A DNA stretch of 64,000 nucleotides. Source: Variovorax sp. (GTDB lineage Bacteria > Pseudomonadota > Gammaproteobacteria > Burkholderiales > Burkholderiaceae_C). The stretch lies in contig JAGIBP010000003.1 of the NCBI GenBank assembly GCA_017744285.1, forward strand, positions 62,001 to 126,000, in the 5' to 3' direction. A model generated the notes under the pieces. It did no database searches. It was not told the DNA's origin and saw nothing but the letters and a program-made list of their open reading frames with translations. Below, piece by piece: positions 44,791 to 53,627 of this stretch. Position 1 is the stretch's first letter. Each line of letters starts with the position of its first letter. The translations under genes and the position numbers were made by a program.

Positions 44791-45039
44791 TCAGTTGATG
44801 CGCAGGTATTCGTTCTGGCGCTGGTTGCGCACCTTGAGCTGCGCTTCCCAGGAATCGCGATTGCCGGGCTCCCACCCGGGCGCCGTGAAGGCAGTGCCGG
44901 TGTTGGGCTTGGCGCCCGTGCCCGACCAAGGCGGGCTGTCGACGCGCACGCCATGCGCGTTGGTCTGCGGCCTCTCGCCACAGGCGGCAAGCAGCAGCGC
45001 GGCGGCGCCCAGTGCCCATACGCAGAGAACACGCTTCAT
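44791..45039 (-). CDS. Small lipoprotein in the formate dehydrogenase operon
   Basis: 82 residues. MKRVLCVWALGAAALLLAAC is a clear lipoprotein signal with lipobox LLAAC. The mature part is about 60 residues, rich in Gly, Pro, Asn and Trp (DSPPWSGTGAKPN, PGWEPGNRDSWEAQLKVRNQ), with no recognised domain. The start overlaps the stop of the Fe-S subunit (ATGA), and the cytochrome b gene follows 12 nt later. Its position between two structural subunits suggests a membrane-tethered partner of the complex. Confidence 0.8.
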   Translation of the reverse strand: MKRVLCVWALGAAALLLAACGERPQTNAHGVRVDSPPWSGTGAKPNTGTAFTAPGWEPGNRDSWEAQLKVRNQRQNEYLRIN

Positions 45040-45656
45040 TTGCTGGCTCCATTGGTGGGCGTTCCGGCCTGACGCGAGCCGTAGGCCGTGCCCCAGCCCC
45101 AGACTTCGGCGCCCTTGCCGCGCTGGACCACGCGCGTGCGGAAGATGTCCGCCACCACGTCGCCATCGCCCGCGAGCAGCGCCTTGGTCGAGCACATTTC
45201 CGCGCAGGCCGGAAGCTTCCCTTCGGCGAGACGGTTGCGCCCGTACTTCTCGAACTCGGCTTGCGAGCCGTTGGCCTCGGGGCCGCCGGCGCAGAAGGTG
45301 CACTTGTCCATCTTGCCGCGCGCACCGAAGGTGCCCTGCGACGGAAACTGGGGCGCTCCGAAGGGGCAGGCATAGGAGCAGTAGCCGCAGCCGATGCAGA
45401 CGTCCTTGTCGTGCAGTACCACGCCTTCCTCGGTACGGTAGAAGCACTGCACCGGGCACACCGCCATGCAGGGGGCGTCGGAGCAATGCATGCAGGCGAC
45501 GGAGATGGAGCGCTCGCCCGGCACCCCGTCATTGAGCGTGACCACGCGGCGGCGGTTCACGCCCCACGGCACCTCGTTCTCGTTCTTGCAGGCCGTGACG
45601 CAGCCGTTGCATTCGATGCAGCGCTCGGAATCGCAGATGAATTTCATTCGTGCCAT
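45036..45656 (-). CDS. fdhB: Formate dehydrogenase beta subunit, four-cluster ferredoxin protein
   Basis: 206 residues. Four Cys clusters are evident: CIECNGCVTACK, CMHCSDAPCMAVCP, CIGCGYCSYACP, and CTFC with the later CAEMC. These hold [4Fe-4S] centres carrying electrons from FdhA to cytochrome b. It lacks the C-terminal transmembrane helix of E. coli FdnH. It begins 9 nt after the fdhA stop. Confidence 0.93.
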   Translation of the reverse strand: MARMKFICDSERCIECNGCVTACKNENEVPWGVNRRRVVTLNDGVPGERSISVACMHCSDAPCMAVCPVQCFYRTEEGVVLHDKDVCIGCGYCSYACPFGAPQFPSQGTFGARGKMDKCTFCAGGPEANGSQAEFEKYGRNRLAEGKLPACAEMCSTKALLAGDGDVVADIFRTRVVQRGKGAEVWGWGTAYGSRQAGTPTNGASK

Positions 45657-45665
45657 GGGGGTTCC

Positions 45666-48647
45666 TTAGGCTCGTTCAATATTGCAGACGGTGGTCTTTG
45701 TCTCTTGCATCATGGTCACGCTGTCGTAGCCATAGGTGGTCGAGGTGTTGATCGCCTCGCCGCGCACGATCGGGTGCGCGCCCTGCGGGTAGTAGGCCAG
45801 CATGTCGGCGCCCTGCCAGTGACCCGAGAAGTGGAAGGGCATGAACACCGTGTCGGGCCCGACGCGCTCGGTCACGAGCGCCTGCACGTTGAGCCGCGCG
45901 CCGGTCGGCGTGTGGACCCAGGCGCGCTCGCCGTTGCGGATGCCCTTCTCGGCCGCGACCTTGGGATGGATCTCGATGAACATCTGCTGCTGCAGTTCGG
46001 CGAGCCACGGGTTGGAACGCGTTTCCTCGCCGCCGCCCTCGTACTCCACCAGCCGGCCCGAGGTCATGATGTAGGGGAACTTCTCGGCGATCTTGTCGGC
46101 GATGTTGCGCTGCTGCACGGTCTTGTAGAGCGTGGGCAGCCGCCAGAAGGCCATCTTGTCGTCGTGCGTCGGGTACTTCGCGGCGAGGTCGGGCCGGGTG
46201 CCGTAGAGCGGCTCGCGGTGCTGCGGGATCGCATCCGGGAAGTTCCACACGGTGGCGCGCGCCTTGGCATTGCCGAAGGGATGGCAGCCGTGGTTCTTCA
46301 TGAACACGCGGATCATGCCCCCCGAGTTGTCGGTCTTCCAGTTCTTGCCGTCGGCCTTGGCCTTCTCGGCGTCGGTGAGTTCGTCCCACCATCCGAGCCG
46401 CTTGAGCAGCAGGTGGTCGAGTTCGGGGTAGCCCGTGGTGATCGCCGCGCCCAGCGAATGCGAGCCGTCCTCGGCGAGCAGGTTCTTGCCGTTGCGCTCG
46501 ACGCCGAAGTTCGCACGGAAGTTGCCGCCGCCGTCCATCACGTGCTTGGAGGTGTCGTAGAGGTTCGGCGAGCCCGGATGCTTGAGTTCGGGGTTGCCGT
46601 AGCAGGGCCACGGCAGGCCGAAATAGTCGCCGGCGATGTCGTAGCCGTTGACCTTGTCCTTGACCGAGCCCTTGGCCCGCAGCGAGCTCACGTCGAAGGC
46701 AGCCATGTTCCGCATGTGCGCCTGCAGGCGCTCGGGGCTCTGGCCGGTGTAGCCGATGGCCCAGCAGCTCTTGTTGATCTCGCGCAGGATGTCGTCGGGC
46801 ACGGGCTCGTCCATGCCCTTGACCTTCTGCATCTTGTAGTTCTTGCTCAGCTCCTTGCCGAAGCCGAGTCGGTCGGCGAACTGCTGCATGATCATGTGGT
46901 CGCTGCGGCTTTCCCACAGCGGCTCGATGACCTTCTCGCGCCATTGCAGCGAGCGGTTCGACGCGGTGACCGAACCGCTGGTCTCGAACTGGGTGCAGGC
47001 CGGCAGCAGGTAGACCGCGCGATTCGGGTTGAGGTCCTCGGCCCGCCCCGGCATGGCCGCCATCGCGGCGGTGGCGGAGGGATAGGGGTCGACCACCACG
47101 AGCAGGTCGAGCTTGTCCATGGCCCGCTTCATTTCGAGGCCGCGCGTCTGCGAGTTCGGCGCGTGGCCCCAGTAGACGACGCCGCGCAGGTTCGAATCCT
47201 GGTCGATCAGTTCGTTCTTCTCGAGCACGCCGTCGATCCAGCGCGATACGGTGATGCCGGGCTTGGCCATCATCGCGGGCGAGGCATAGCGGCTCTTGAT
47301 CCAGTCGTAGTCCACGCCCCAGACGCCCGCGAAATGCTTCCACGAGCCTTCGGTCAGGCCGTAGTAGCCGGGCAGCGAGTCCGGGTTCGGCCCGACATCG
47401 GTCGCGCCCTGCACGTTGTCGTGGCCGCGGAAGATGTTGGTGCCCCCGCCCGAGGTGCCCACGTTGCCGAGCGCGAGTTGCAGGATGCACGAGGCGCGCA
47501 CGATCGCGTTGCCGATGGTGTGCTGCGTCTGGCCCATGCACCAGACGATGGTGCCGGGCCGGTTCTCGTTGAGCCAGGTCGCGACCTTCAGGACCTGCGC
47601 TTCCTTCACGCCGCAGGCTTCCTCGACCTTGTCGGGCGTCCATTTGGCCAGCACCTCGGCACGCACCTCGTCCATGCCGAAGACGCGGTCGTTGATGTAC
47701 TTCTTGTCTTCCCAGCCGTTCTGGAAGATGTGGTACAGGATGCCGAAGAGGAAGGGGATGTCCGAGCCCGAGCGGATGCGGACGTACTCGTCGGCCTTGG
47801 CCGCGGTGCGCGTGAAGCGCGGATCGACCACGATCATCTTGCAGCCGCGCTCCTTGGAGTGGAGCATGTGCAGCATGCTGACCGGGTGCGCCTCGGCCGC
47901 GTTCGAGCCGATGTACATCGCCACCTTGGCGTTGCGCATGTCGTTGTACGAATTGGTCATGGCGCCATAGCCCCATGTGTTCGCAACGCCGGCGACGGTG
48001 GTGGAGTGGCAGATGCGCGCCTGGTGGTCGCAGTTGTTGCTGCCGAAGAAGCTCACGAACTTGCGCAGCAGGTACGACTGCTCGTTGCTGTGCTTGCTGG
48101 AGCCGATCCAGTAGACCGAGTCCGGCCGGCTGGCCTTGCTGAGCTCCTTGAGCTTGGCGGTGATCTCGTCGAGCGCGGTGTCCCAGCTGATGCGCTGGTA
48201 CTTGCCGTTCACGAGCTTCATCGGGTAGCGCAGGCGGTATTCGCCGTGGCCGTGCTCGCGCAATGCCGCGCCCTTGGCGCAGTGCGCGCCGAGGTTGATC
48301 GGCGAGTCGAACACCGGCTCCTGGCGCACCCAGACGCCGTTCTCGACCACGGCATCGGAGGCGCAGCCGACCGAGCAGTGCGAGCACACCGTGCGGCGCA
48401 CTTCGATCTTGCCGGTGCCGATCGCGGTCGGCCGGCCTTCGGCCGCCTGGGCCTTGCGGATGAGCGAGAGCTGGGTCGCCGCGAGCCCGACGCCGACGCC
48501 CAGGCCCGAGCGCCGCAGGAAGGCGCGCCGGTCCATGGTCGGCAGCGCATTGGAGAGGCCGCGCCGAAGGCTGTGCACGAAGGGCGAAGGCGATGCGGAC
48601 GAGGCGCCGTCACGCACGGCGCCGGTCGATTTCTTGGTCAGTAGCAT
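45666..48647 (-). CDS. fdhA: Formate dehydrogenase alpha subunit, Tat-exported molybdenum enzyme (Cys type)
   Basis: 993 residues. A twin-arginine signal (MDRRAFLRRSG, near residue 38) is followed by the [4Fe-4S] motif CSHCSVGCASD and later C in LGAHCAKG. The molybdenum ligand position reads ICHSTTVAG, so Cys replaces selenocysteine. Further family segments are WIGSSKHSNEQSYLLRKF and MTSGRLVEYEGGGEETRS. It oxidises formate in the periplasm. ATG at 48647 has GGAGGTG upstream; an in-frame GTG at 48656 overlaps that site and is less likely. Confidence 0.93.
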   Translation of the reverse strand: MLLTKKSTGAVRDGASSASPSPFVHSLRRGLSNALPTMDRRAFLRRSGLGVGVGLAATQLSLIRKAQAAEGRPTAIGTGKIEVRRTVCSHCSVGCASDAVVENGVWVRQEPVFDSPINLGAHCAKGAALREHGHGEYRLRYPMKLVNGKYQRISWDTALDEITAKLKELSKASRPDSVYWIGSSKHSNEQSYLLRKFVSFFGSNNCDHQARICHSTTVAGVANTWGYGAMTNSYNDMRNAKVAMYIGSNAAEAHPVSMLHMLHSKERGCKMIVVDPRFTRTAAKADEYVRIRSGSDIPFLFGILYHIFQNGWEDKKYINDRVFGMDEVRAEVLAKWTPDKVEEACGVKEAQVLKVATWLNENRPGTIVWCMGQTQHTIGNAIVRASCILQLALGNVGTSGGGTNIFRGHDNVQGATDVGPNPDSLPGYYGLTEGSWKHFAGVWGVDYDWIKSRYASPAMMAKPGITVSRWIDGVLEKNELIDQDSNLRGVVYWGHAPNSQTRGLEMKRAMDKLDLLVVVDPYPSATAAMAAMPGRAEDLNPNRAVYLLPACTQFETSGSVTASNRSLQWREKVIEPLWESRSDHMIMQQFADRLGFGKELSKNYKMQKVKGMDEPVPDDILREINKSCWAIGYTGQSPERLQAHMRNMAAFDVSSLRAKGSVKDKVNGYDIAGDYFGLPWPCYGNPELKHPGSPNLYDTSKHVMDGGGNFRANFGVERNGKNLLAEDGSHSLGAAITTGYPELDHLLLKRLGWWDELTDAEKAKADGKNWKTDNSGGMIRVFMKNHGCHPFGNAKARATVWNFPDAIPQHREPLYGTRPDLAAKYPTHDDKMAFWRLPTLYKTVQQRNIADKIAEKFPYIMTSGRLVEYEGGGEETRSNPWLAELQQQMFIEIHPKVAAEKGIRNGERAWVHTPTGARLNVQALVTERVGPDTVFMPFHFSGHWQGADMLAYYPQGAHPIVRGEAINTSTTYGYDSVTMMQETKTTVCNIERA

Positions 48648-48665
48648 GGTGTTCACCTCCCGTCT

Positions 48666-48890
48666 TCAGGCGGACGCGGTCCGGTAGTAGCGCTTGACAT
48701 GCTCGCTCAGCGAATAGCCGCCGCCCTTCTCGGGAGGTTGGCGTTCCGGCGCGGCGGCCGGCGCATCGGGCGCCGGGGCGACCTTCGGCAGCACCGTGAC
48801 GGCGGCGGCCGCGGCACCGACGGTCGCGGCGCCCACGAAGAATCCCCGACGGGAAGACGGCACGGGGCCGGCGGTTTGGCTGTCCTGCAT
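48666..48890 (-). CDS. Small twin-arginine-signal protein of the formate dehydrogenase region
   Basis: 74 residues. SSRRGFFVGAATVGAAAAAVTVLP is a Tat signal (twin Arg near residues 14-15); the mature part ends GGGYSLSEHVKRYYRTASA. It matches the known short Tat-target proteins found just upstream of fdhA in proteobacteria (the TIGR02811 type, as I recall). Its role is unproven, perhaps as an export escort or small subunit. ATG at 48890 with GGAG 7 nt upstream; the fdhA ATG follows 18 nt after its stop. Confidence 0.85.
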   Translation of the reverse strand: MQDSQTAGPVPSSRRGFFVGAATVGAAAAAVTVLPKVAPAPDAPAAAPERQPPEKGGGYSLSEHVKRYYRTASA

Positions 48891-48916
48891 GGCGAACTCC
48901 AGGAGTGGCTGCTTGG

Positions 48917-48937
48917 TGTAAGAGACAAATGTAAGAG
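48917..48937. repeat. Tandem 8-bp element upstream of the fdhA transcript
   Basis: TGTAAGAG occurs at 48917-48924 and 48930-48937, 13 bp start to start. It lies 27-47 bp before the start of the small Tat gene, in a comparatively AT-rich 124-bp gap with TGTTACATATGT beside it. It may be a paired regulator site for the enzyme genes. Confidence 0.4.
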
Positions 48938-49014
48938 GCAGATATGAAACCTGTTACATATGTTCGGATGGTAGTCCAGACTCGAATCCGGCGCGTCCGA
49001 GATTTCCCCCGGCT

Positions 49015-49638
49015 TCAGTCGAGCATGTCGAAGCCCTGCGCCTCGATCTCGGCAAAGGCCCGCGTCAGTCCCGCCAGGGCGGCGTAGAAGCGGGCCTTGG
49101 GGTGCGCCGAGACGGCATCGCACAGGGCCGGCAGCCAAGGCTGCACGTGGGTCGAGAAGAAGGCCTGCTGGCGGGTCAGGTTCGACACGGCGGCATCGTC
49201 GCCCGCGATCAGGTAGCGCATGACCTCGAAGAGGCATGCGACGTGGTCCTCGGTCTCGGGCACGGCCTCGACGCGGGCCAGGCCGAGCGCATCGAGGTCG
49301 TTGCGCAGCTTCGCGAGCGGCTTGTCGTTGAGGAAGCCGCTCAGGTAGTGGGAGCCGAACAGGAACACCTCCGGCTTGCCGATGCCGCCGAAGAGCGCGT
49401 CGTATTCCTCGTTCAGCGCGGCGGCATCCATGCGGCGCGCGAGACCAACCATCTCGCGCCACGGTTCTTCCAGAAAGGCACCCGCCGCGGGCGCTTCGGT
49501 GGGCGCGACCGCGAAGGCGTCGAGCAGTTCGGCGTCCGGTGCGGCATACCAGAGCCGCGCCAGCAGGCCGTAGAGCTCCGCCCGGGCGACTTCTTCGTCC
49601 AGGGCCGAGGTGGCGGGAAAGGTGGGGCTGCTGCTCAT
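49015..49638 (-). CDS. TorD/DmsD-family molybdoenzyme chaperone
   Basis: 207 residues, all-helical. Recognisable segments are DEEVARAELYGLLARLWYAAPDAELLDAF, LNEEYDALFGGIG, PEVFLFGSHYLSGFLNDKPLAKLR and EDHVACLFEVMRYLIAG with QQAFFSTHVQPWL. TorD proteins bind Tat signals and hold molybdoenzymes for cofactor insertion; FdhA is the obvious client. Its ATG overlaps the polyferredoxin stop. Confidence 0.88.
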   Translation of the reverse strand: MSSSPTFPATSALDEEVARAELYGLLARLWYAAPDAELLDAFAVAPTEAPAAGAFLEEPWREMVGLARRMDAAALNEEYDALFGGIGKPEVFLFGSHYLSGFLNDKPLAKLRNDLDALGLARVEAVPETEDHVACLFEVMRYLIAGDDAAVSNLTRQQAFFSTHVQPWLPALCDAVSAHPKARFYAALAGLTRAFAEIEAQGFDMLD

Positions 49639-51749
49639 GGGCGGGTGATCTTCATTTCGTCCTGCGCGCTGAAGAGGTCGATGACCCGGCAGTCGCTGCA
49701 CATCTTGAGGCGTTCCAGCGCGTCGCCCTGGAACATCGCGTGGCCGGCCAGCTTGCCCAGCATGGCTTCGATGGCCTTCTGCGTGCCGAAGGGCTTGCCG
49801 CATCGCACGCAGGCCCAGGGCTTCGCCTCGGCGAGCACCGCCGGCTGCTTGCGTGCCGGCGACGCGAGCAGGCGCGGCACCAGGGTGATCGCATCCTCGG
49901 GGCAGGTGGTCTCGCACAGGCCGCACTGGACGCAGTTCTTTTCGATGAAGCGCAATTGCGGCGCATCGCGGTTGTCCTGCAGCGCGCTCGCCGGGCAAGC
50001 GCCGACGCAGGCCAGGCACAGGGTGCACTTGTTCGTGTCCACGGCGATCGCGCCGAAGGGCGCGCCCTTCGGCAGCGGGATCGCGAGCGCCGCTGGGTCC
50101 GCCGGAGGCTTCAGCGCCGGCGCCTCATCCATGAGGTGATCCAGCGCCAGTTCGAGCGTGCTGCGCTTGTCCGCGCCGACCGCGAAGCGCGCCGCCTGCG
50201 ACGGCACCCGTTGGCGCGTGTCGTTCGCCGCCAGCGCAGCGTCCAGGTCCATCGCCGAAGCCGCATCGATGAGCCGGAAGTGCGTGCCCGTGTAGCCCAG
50301 CCCGTGCAGCAGGGCCTGCGCGATCCCGGCCTGCGACTTGAGCGCGGCGACGTACTGCGGCGCTTCCTCGCCGGTCAGCAGCACGCACACCTGCGACGCG
50401 CCGAACGCCACCGCGCCGAGCCACAGGTCGATGCCGGTGCTCGCCGCATGGAAGATCGAGACCGGGATCACGTGGGCCGGAACGCCGTGCGCCCTGCCGA
50501 GCCTGGCTTCGCGGCCGAGCTGCTCGACGAGCGCGCGGCCGCCCTCGTCGCTGTGCAGCAGCAGCGCCGCATGACGGCCGCCCGCGGCCGCATAGGCCGC
50601 CAGCAGCGTGCGCAATTTGCGGCCCTGGTCCGGCGTGCGCGGATAGGTGTAGCCGAGCGCGCCCGTCGGGCACACGGTGGTGCAGGCGCCGCAGCCGACG
50701 CACAGGTTCGGGTTGACGACGATGCGCTGGCGCGCCTTGTCGCTGGTCACCGCGTGGGCCGAGCACACTTCGACGCAGGCGTTGCACCCGACCACCTCGT
50801 TGCGGCTGTGGGCGCACAGCTTCTGCCGGTAGTCGAAGAACTTCGGCTTCTCGAACTCGCCCACCAGCTCGCGCAGGCGCAGCAAGGTCTGAGCCGCCTT
50901 GGGGTGGGCCAGGCCGCCCGCCAGATGGAAGTAGCCCTGCGGCGGCGCGTGCCAGTCGATGCGCGGCGCGGCGCCGAGGTCGAGCACGAGGTCGAAGGCG
51001 GCGTCGTGCGACACGGGTGGGCGGTCGAAGCGGATCGCGCCGGCCACCGTGCATGCGCGTTCGCAATCGCGGTGCGCGGTGCATCGGGCGGCATCGATCT
51101 GGTAGTCGAGGCCGATCGCCTGCTCCGGACAGGCCGCCACGCAGGCGTTGCAGCGCGTGCACAGGTCCAGGTCGATCGCGTTGTCCTGCGTCCACCGAAG
51201 ATTGAACGCGCCGAGCCAGCCGGCCAGCGCGTCGATGCGCCCCGCCATCACGGGCCAGCGGCGCTCCTGCGCACCGCCGGCGGCGCCCGGCCCTTGCGAG
51301 AAGATCGTCACGTCGAGCGCATCGGCCACCAGGGCCGCCGCCTGCTCGGCCCGGTCCAGCGGCCCGACGATCAGGAGGCGGCCCTGGCTCGCGTAGCCCA
51401 CGGTCGCCACGGGATCGGGTTCCGGCAGCGCCGCCGCCGCGAGCAGCGCGGCGATCTTGGGGCCGGCGCTCTTCGCATCGCGGCTCCATCCGCCGGTCTC
51501 GCGGATGTTGACGAAGCGGAGCGGCGAGACGGCTCCGGGCGTTTGCTGCGCGAGTTCTCCGAACAGCCTCTTTTCCTGCGTGCAGGCGACCACCACGTCG
51601 TCGCCCGACTGGATCGCACGCTGGAAGGCAGGCGCCTCGCGGCGGCACAGCGCCGAATGCAGGGGCAGGGTTTCAGTCAGCGCGGCCCCGAGCATCTTCG
51701 GCTCGAGGGGCATCGTCTGGTTGCAGTCGCAGATCAGTGTCTTGGTCAT
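49635..51749 (-). CDS. Cytoplasmic polyferredoxin of the formate dehydrogenase locus
   Basis: 704 residues. At least five ferredoxin-like clusters are visible: CTRCNACVAACP, CNACVEVC, CVGCGACTTVCP, CTLCLACVGACP and CVQCGLCETTCP, plus a modified CTAHRDCERAC. A final pair CVRCGKPFG and CSDCRVI looks like a zinc ribbon. No signal peptide or membrane segment is seen. Between the clusters are stretches such as VCVLLTGEEAPQYVAALKSQAG resembling HdrA/methyl-viologen-reductase delta folds. It may supply electrons for maturation or link the enzyme to another donor; function unproven. ATG at 51749. Confidence 0.8.
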   Translation of the reverse strand: MTKTLICDCNQTMPLEPKMLGAALTETLPLHSALCRREAPAFQRAIQSGDDVVVACTQEKRLFGELAQQTPGAVSPLRFVNIRETGGWSRDAKSAGPKIAALLAAAALPEPDPVATVGYASQGRLLIVGPLDRAEQAAALVADALDVTIFSQGPGAAGGAQERRWPVMAGRIDALAGWLGAFNLRWTQDNAIDLDLCTRCNACVAACPEQAIGLDYQIDAARCTAHRDCERACTVAGAIRFDRPPVSHDAAFDLVLDLGAAPRIDWHAPPQGYFHLAGGLAHPKAAQTLLRLRELVGEFEKPKFFDYRQKLCAHSRNEVVGCNACVEVCSAHAVTSDKARQRIVVNPNLCVGCGACTTVCPTGALGYTYPRTPDQGRKLRTLLAAYAAAGGRHAALLLHSDEGGRALVEQLGREARLGRAHGVPAHVIPVSIFHAASTGIDLWLGAVAFGASQVCVLLTGEEAPQYVAALKSQAGIAQALLHGLGYTGTHFRLIDAASAMDLDAALAANDTRQRVPSQAARFAVGADKRSTLELALDHLMDEAPALKPPADPAALAIPLPKGAPFGAIAVDTNKCTLCLACVGACPASALQDNRDAPQLRFIEKNCVQCGLCETTCPEDAITLVPRLLASPARKQPAVLAEAKPWACVRCGKPFGTQKAIEAMLGKLAGHAMFQGDALERLKMCSDCRVIDLFSAQDEMKITRP

Positions 51750-52287
51750 CCGTCTTTTGGCTGGCCGGCTGCTCGCTGGCAGGCGGCGGGCTGGAAAGGT
51801 CTCCGGGACCTTCGGACTTTGCCACGATGGACAAGCCATCGTCCCCCGGAGTTTCTTCAGGGTGCGCGGGGTCTTGGTCGAAGAGGTTCAGGAACTTCGC
51901 GCTGGCCATCTGGCGCAGCACGCTCTCGGGCAACGGCGAGGGCTTGGAATAGTCGTCGATATACACGTCCAGCCCGTCCATCACATTGAAGTGCGGGTCG
52001 GAGAAGAGCTTGCGGAAGGCCGCGTTGCGGACCTCGGGCGCCACCTCCTTGGCGACGAAGGGACTGAAGTCCGCGTCGGGCGCCAGCACCTGCACGTCCG
52101 CGAGCGTGAGGGGCGGCGCCTCCCCGGGCGCGGCCGCAGGCCGTGCGTCGGCCGCGCCGGGGGCGGCCTCGGCAGGCGGTCGCAGCGCAGGGGCATCGGG
52201 CTGCGGCGGGGCCGGCTCGGCCGGCACCTCGCCCGCGCGCGCCTGCTGCTTGCGGCGCGACCAGCGGTCGAAGAAGCCGTCAGACAT
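51673..52287 (-). CDS. DUF3306 protein
   Basis: 204 residues. The start MSDGFFDRWSRRKQQARAGE and middle LTLADVQVLAPDADFSPFVAKEVAPEVRNAAFRKLFSDPHFNVMDGLDVYIDDY are typical of DUF3306, a family found almost only beside formate dehydrogenase genes. The C-terminal third is disordered. The 3' end overlaps the polyferredoxin gene by 77 nt in another frame. Cytoplasmic; role unknown, presumably assembly. Confidence 0.85.
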   Translation of the reverse strand: MSDGFFDRWSRRKQQARAGEVPAEPAPPQPDAPALRPPAEAAPGAADARPAAAPGEAPPLTLADVQVLAPDADFSPFVAKEVAPEVRNAAFRKLFSDPHFNVMDGLDVYIDDYSKPSPLPESVLRQMASAKFLNLFDQDPAHPEETPGDDGLSIVAKSEGPGDLSSPPPASEQPASQKTDDQDTDLRLQPDDAPRAEDARGRAD

Positions 52288-52867
52288 CGCCGGCTCCCCG
52301 GCCGCGCTTCTTCTCGGTGGAGACGGTCGCCGCATTGCCGAAGCGGTCCATGAGGGGCCGGAAGCTCTCGGGCCGCTTGCGGCGCTTGGGTTCGACCACG
52401 TAGTGCTCGTCGACGAAGGCGCGCAGCCAGTCCACGACCTCCGGGGGGGCGGCAATCTGCTCCACGGTCTCCTGGGCGTCGAGCCAGCGCCCGGCCTCGG
52501 AATAGCTCAGGGTCACGATCACCGGCCGCGGGATGGGCTCCGGCGCCAGGCCGGGCGTTTCTTCCATGCGCCAGAGCACGAACCAGCACGGCGCCGGCGA
52601 GGACACGTTCAGGTGGTAGCCCTCGGCCTCGTCGCGGAACAGTTCGACCTGGAAGCCCGGATGGAGCCAGCGCTGCACTTCCTCGCCGTCGTGCAGCAGA
52701 CGCGGCGCGCGGCCGAAGCCGGGCTCGTCGGGCACCACGTCGTCGAGCACCCAGCGCCACGGCTGCCAGTGGCTGGAGGGGCCGTGCAGCCGCTCGCGAC
52801 GCATCACCACCGCGACGTCGAGCGGCGGGACCGGACCGGCTGCATGCTGAGTTTCTGGGGACGCCAT
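52280..52867 (-). CDS. DUF3305 protein
   Basis: 195 residues. LDVAVVMRRERLHGPSSHWQPWRWVLDDVVP, EVQRWLHPGFQVELFRDEAEGYHLNVSSPAPCWFVLWRMEE and PVIVTLSYSEAGRWLDAQE match DUF3305, which accompanies DUF3306 next to formate dehydrogenases. It overlaps DUF3306 by 8 nt and is the first gene of this operon. No enzymatic motif is visible. Confidence 0.85.
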   Translation of the reverse strand: MASPETQHAAGPVPPLDVAVVMRRERLHGPSSHWQPWRWVLDDVVPDEPGFGRAPRLLHDGEEVQRWLHPGFQVELFRDEAEGYHLNVSSPAPCWFVLWRMEETPGLAPEPIPRPVIVTLSYSEAGRWLDAQETVEQIAAPPEVVDWLRAFVDEHYVVEPKRRKRPESFRPLMDRFGNAATVSTEKKRGRGAGDV

Positions 52868-53067
52868 GCGTCAAACGATAGCCGATGCGGCGCAATCAAC
52901 AGGCGGTTGCGGGGATTCGGGACCAGGTTCGGCTCCGCACGCTTCCGCTGTAGTACTTTTGTGACAAAGTCGTCATAAATTCTTAAACCTAAGTTCTCAT
53001 TTTTAAGGAATGGGGGTGTTATGCGCTCCAATGGAGTCATTCACACAAAGTAACAAGAGTCTTGCAC
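52868..53067. promoter_or_regulatory. AT-rich divergent promoter region of the fdh operon and the GAF gene
   Basis: 200 bp, the most AT-rich stretch of the window. It holds a palindrome ACTTT-TGTGAC-AAAGT (52955-52970) overlapping a promoter-like TTGTGA and CATAAA pair toward the plus strand. A possible 10-codon leader frame (53021-53053, product MRSNGVIHTK) is preceded by GGGGGTG. It must contain the promoter for DUF3305 on the minus strand as well. Confidence 0.45.
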
Positions 53068-53592
53068 ATGAGCTACTACGAACTCGACTTCGCCCCGGGC
53101 GCCCTCGAAGTCCAGGTCTCCGACCTGCTCATTGCAACGGCGGACGTGTGCGATCCGCTCATCGATCCCAGCGTCCACCAGGTGCTGAAACTGCTGCGCG
53201 AGCAGCAGGGCATGGACGCCGCCTTCGCGTGCGAGGTGGTCGACGGCCAGCGGGTGTCGCGCCGCTCGCAGCCGGGCCAGCGCGCCCAGTTCATCGACGA
53301 ACAGGCCGAGCCGCTGGAACTGGCGTTCTGCCGGCAGGTATTGAGCGCCCGCGTCCCGGCGGGCTGTTACCTGAGCGCGCCCGTGGTGCTCGCCAATGGG
53401 ACGACCTACGGCACGCTCTACGCGTTCAGCTTCCACCCCGACCCGGCGGTCGAGGCGCGCGACCTCAAGAAGCTGGAAATGGCCGCGCAGCTGGCGGCCC
53501 GCCTGATCAGCGAACGCCGTCCGCGGGCCGCTGCCCCGATGACGTCCCAGCCGATGGTCCCGGCCCGCGCCGAGGCCCGCGTCGCCGCCTGA
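53068..53592 (+). CDS. GAF-like domain protein
   Basis: 174 residues. The pattern of a small sensory domain is visible: QVLKLLREQQGMDAAFACEVVDG, FCRQVLSARVPAGCYLSAPVVLANGTTYGTLYAFSFHPDP, then a closing helix LEMAAQLAARLI and a disordered Pro/Ala tail. This matches a stand-alone GAF domain without an output domain. It may bind a small ligand or act as a signalling partner. It is convergent with an FHA gene 35 nt away. ATG at 53068. Confidence 0.75.
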   Translation: MSYYELDFAPGALEVQVSDLLIATADVCDPLIDPSVHQVLKLLREQQGMDAAFACEVVDGQRVSRRSQPGQRAQFIDEQAEPLELAFCRQVLSARVPAGCYLSAPVVLANGTTYGTLYAFSFHPDPAVEARDLKKLEMAAQLAARLISERRPRAAAPMTSQPMVPARAEARVAA

Positions 53593-53627
53593 TCCCGCCG
53601 CGGCGGTGCGGCCCTGGGTCGGCGCGA

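Noticed and set aside
45012..48644. 1210-codon plus-strand open frame
   Set aside because: It is the antisense shadow of fdhA and fdhB, whose motifs and coupling are unambiguous.
53021..53053. Ten-codon leader peptide before the GAF gene as a true gene
   Set aside because: It has a fair ribosome site but no regulatory codon run or attenuator; kept only as a note in the promoter entry.
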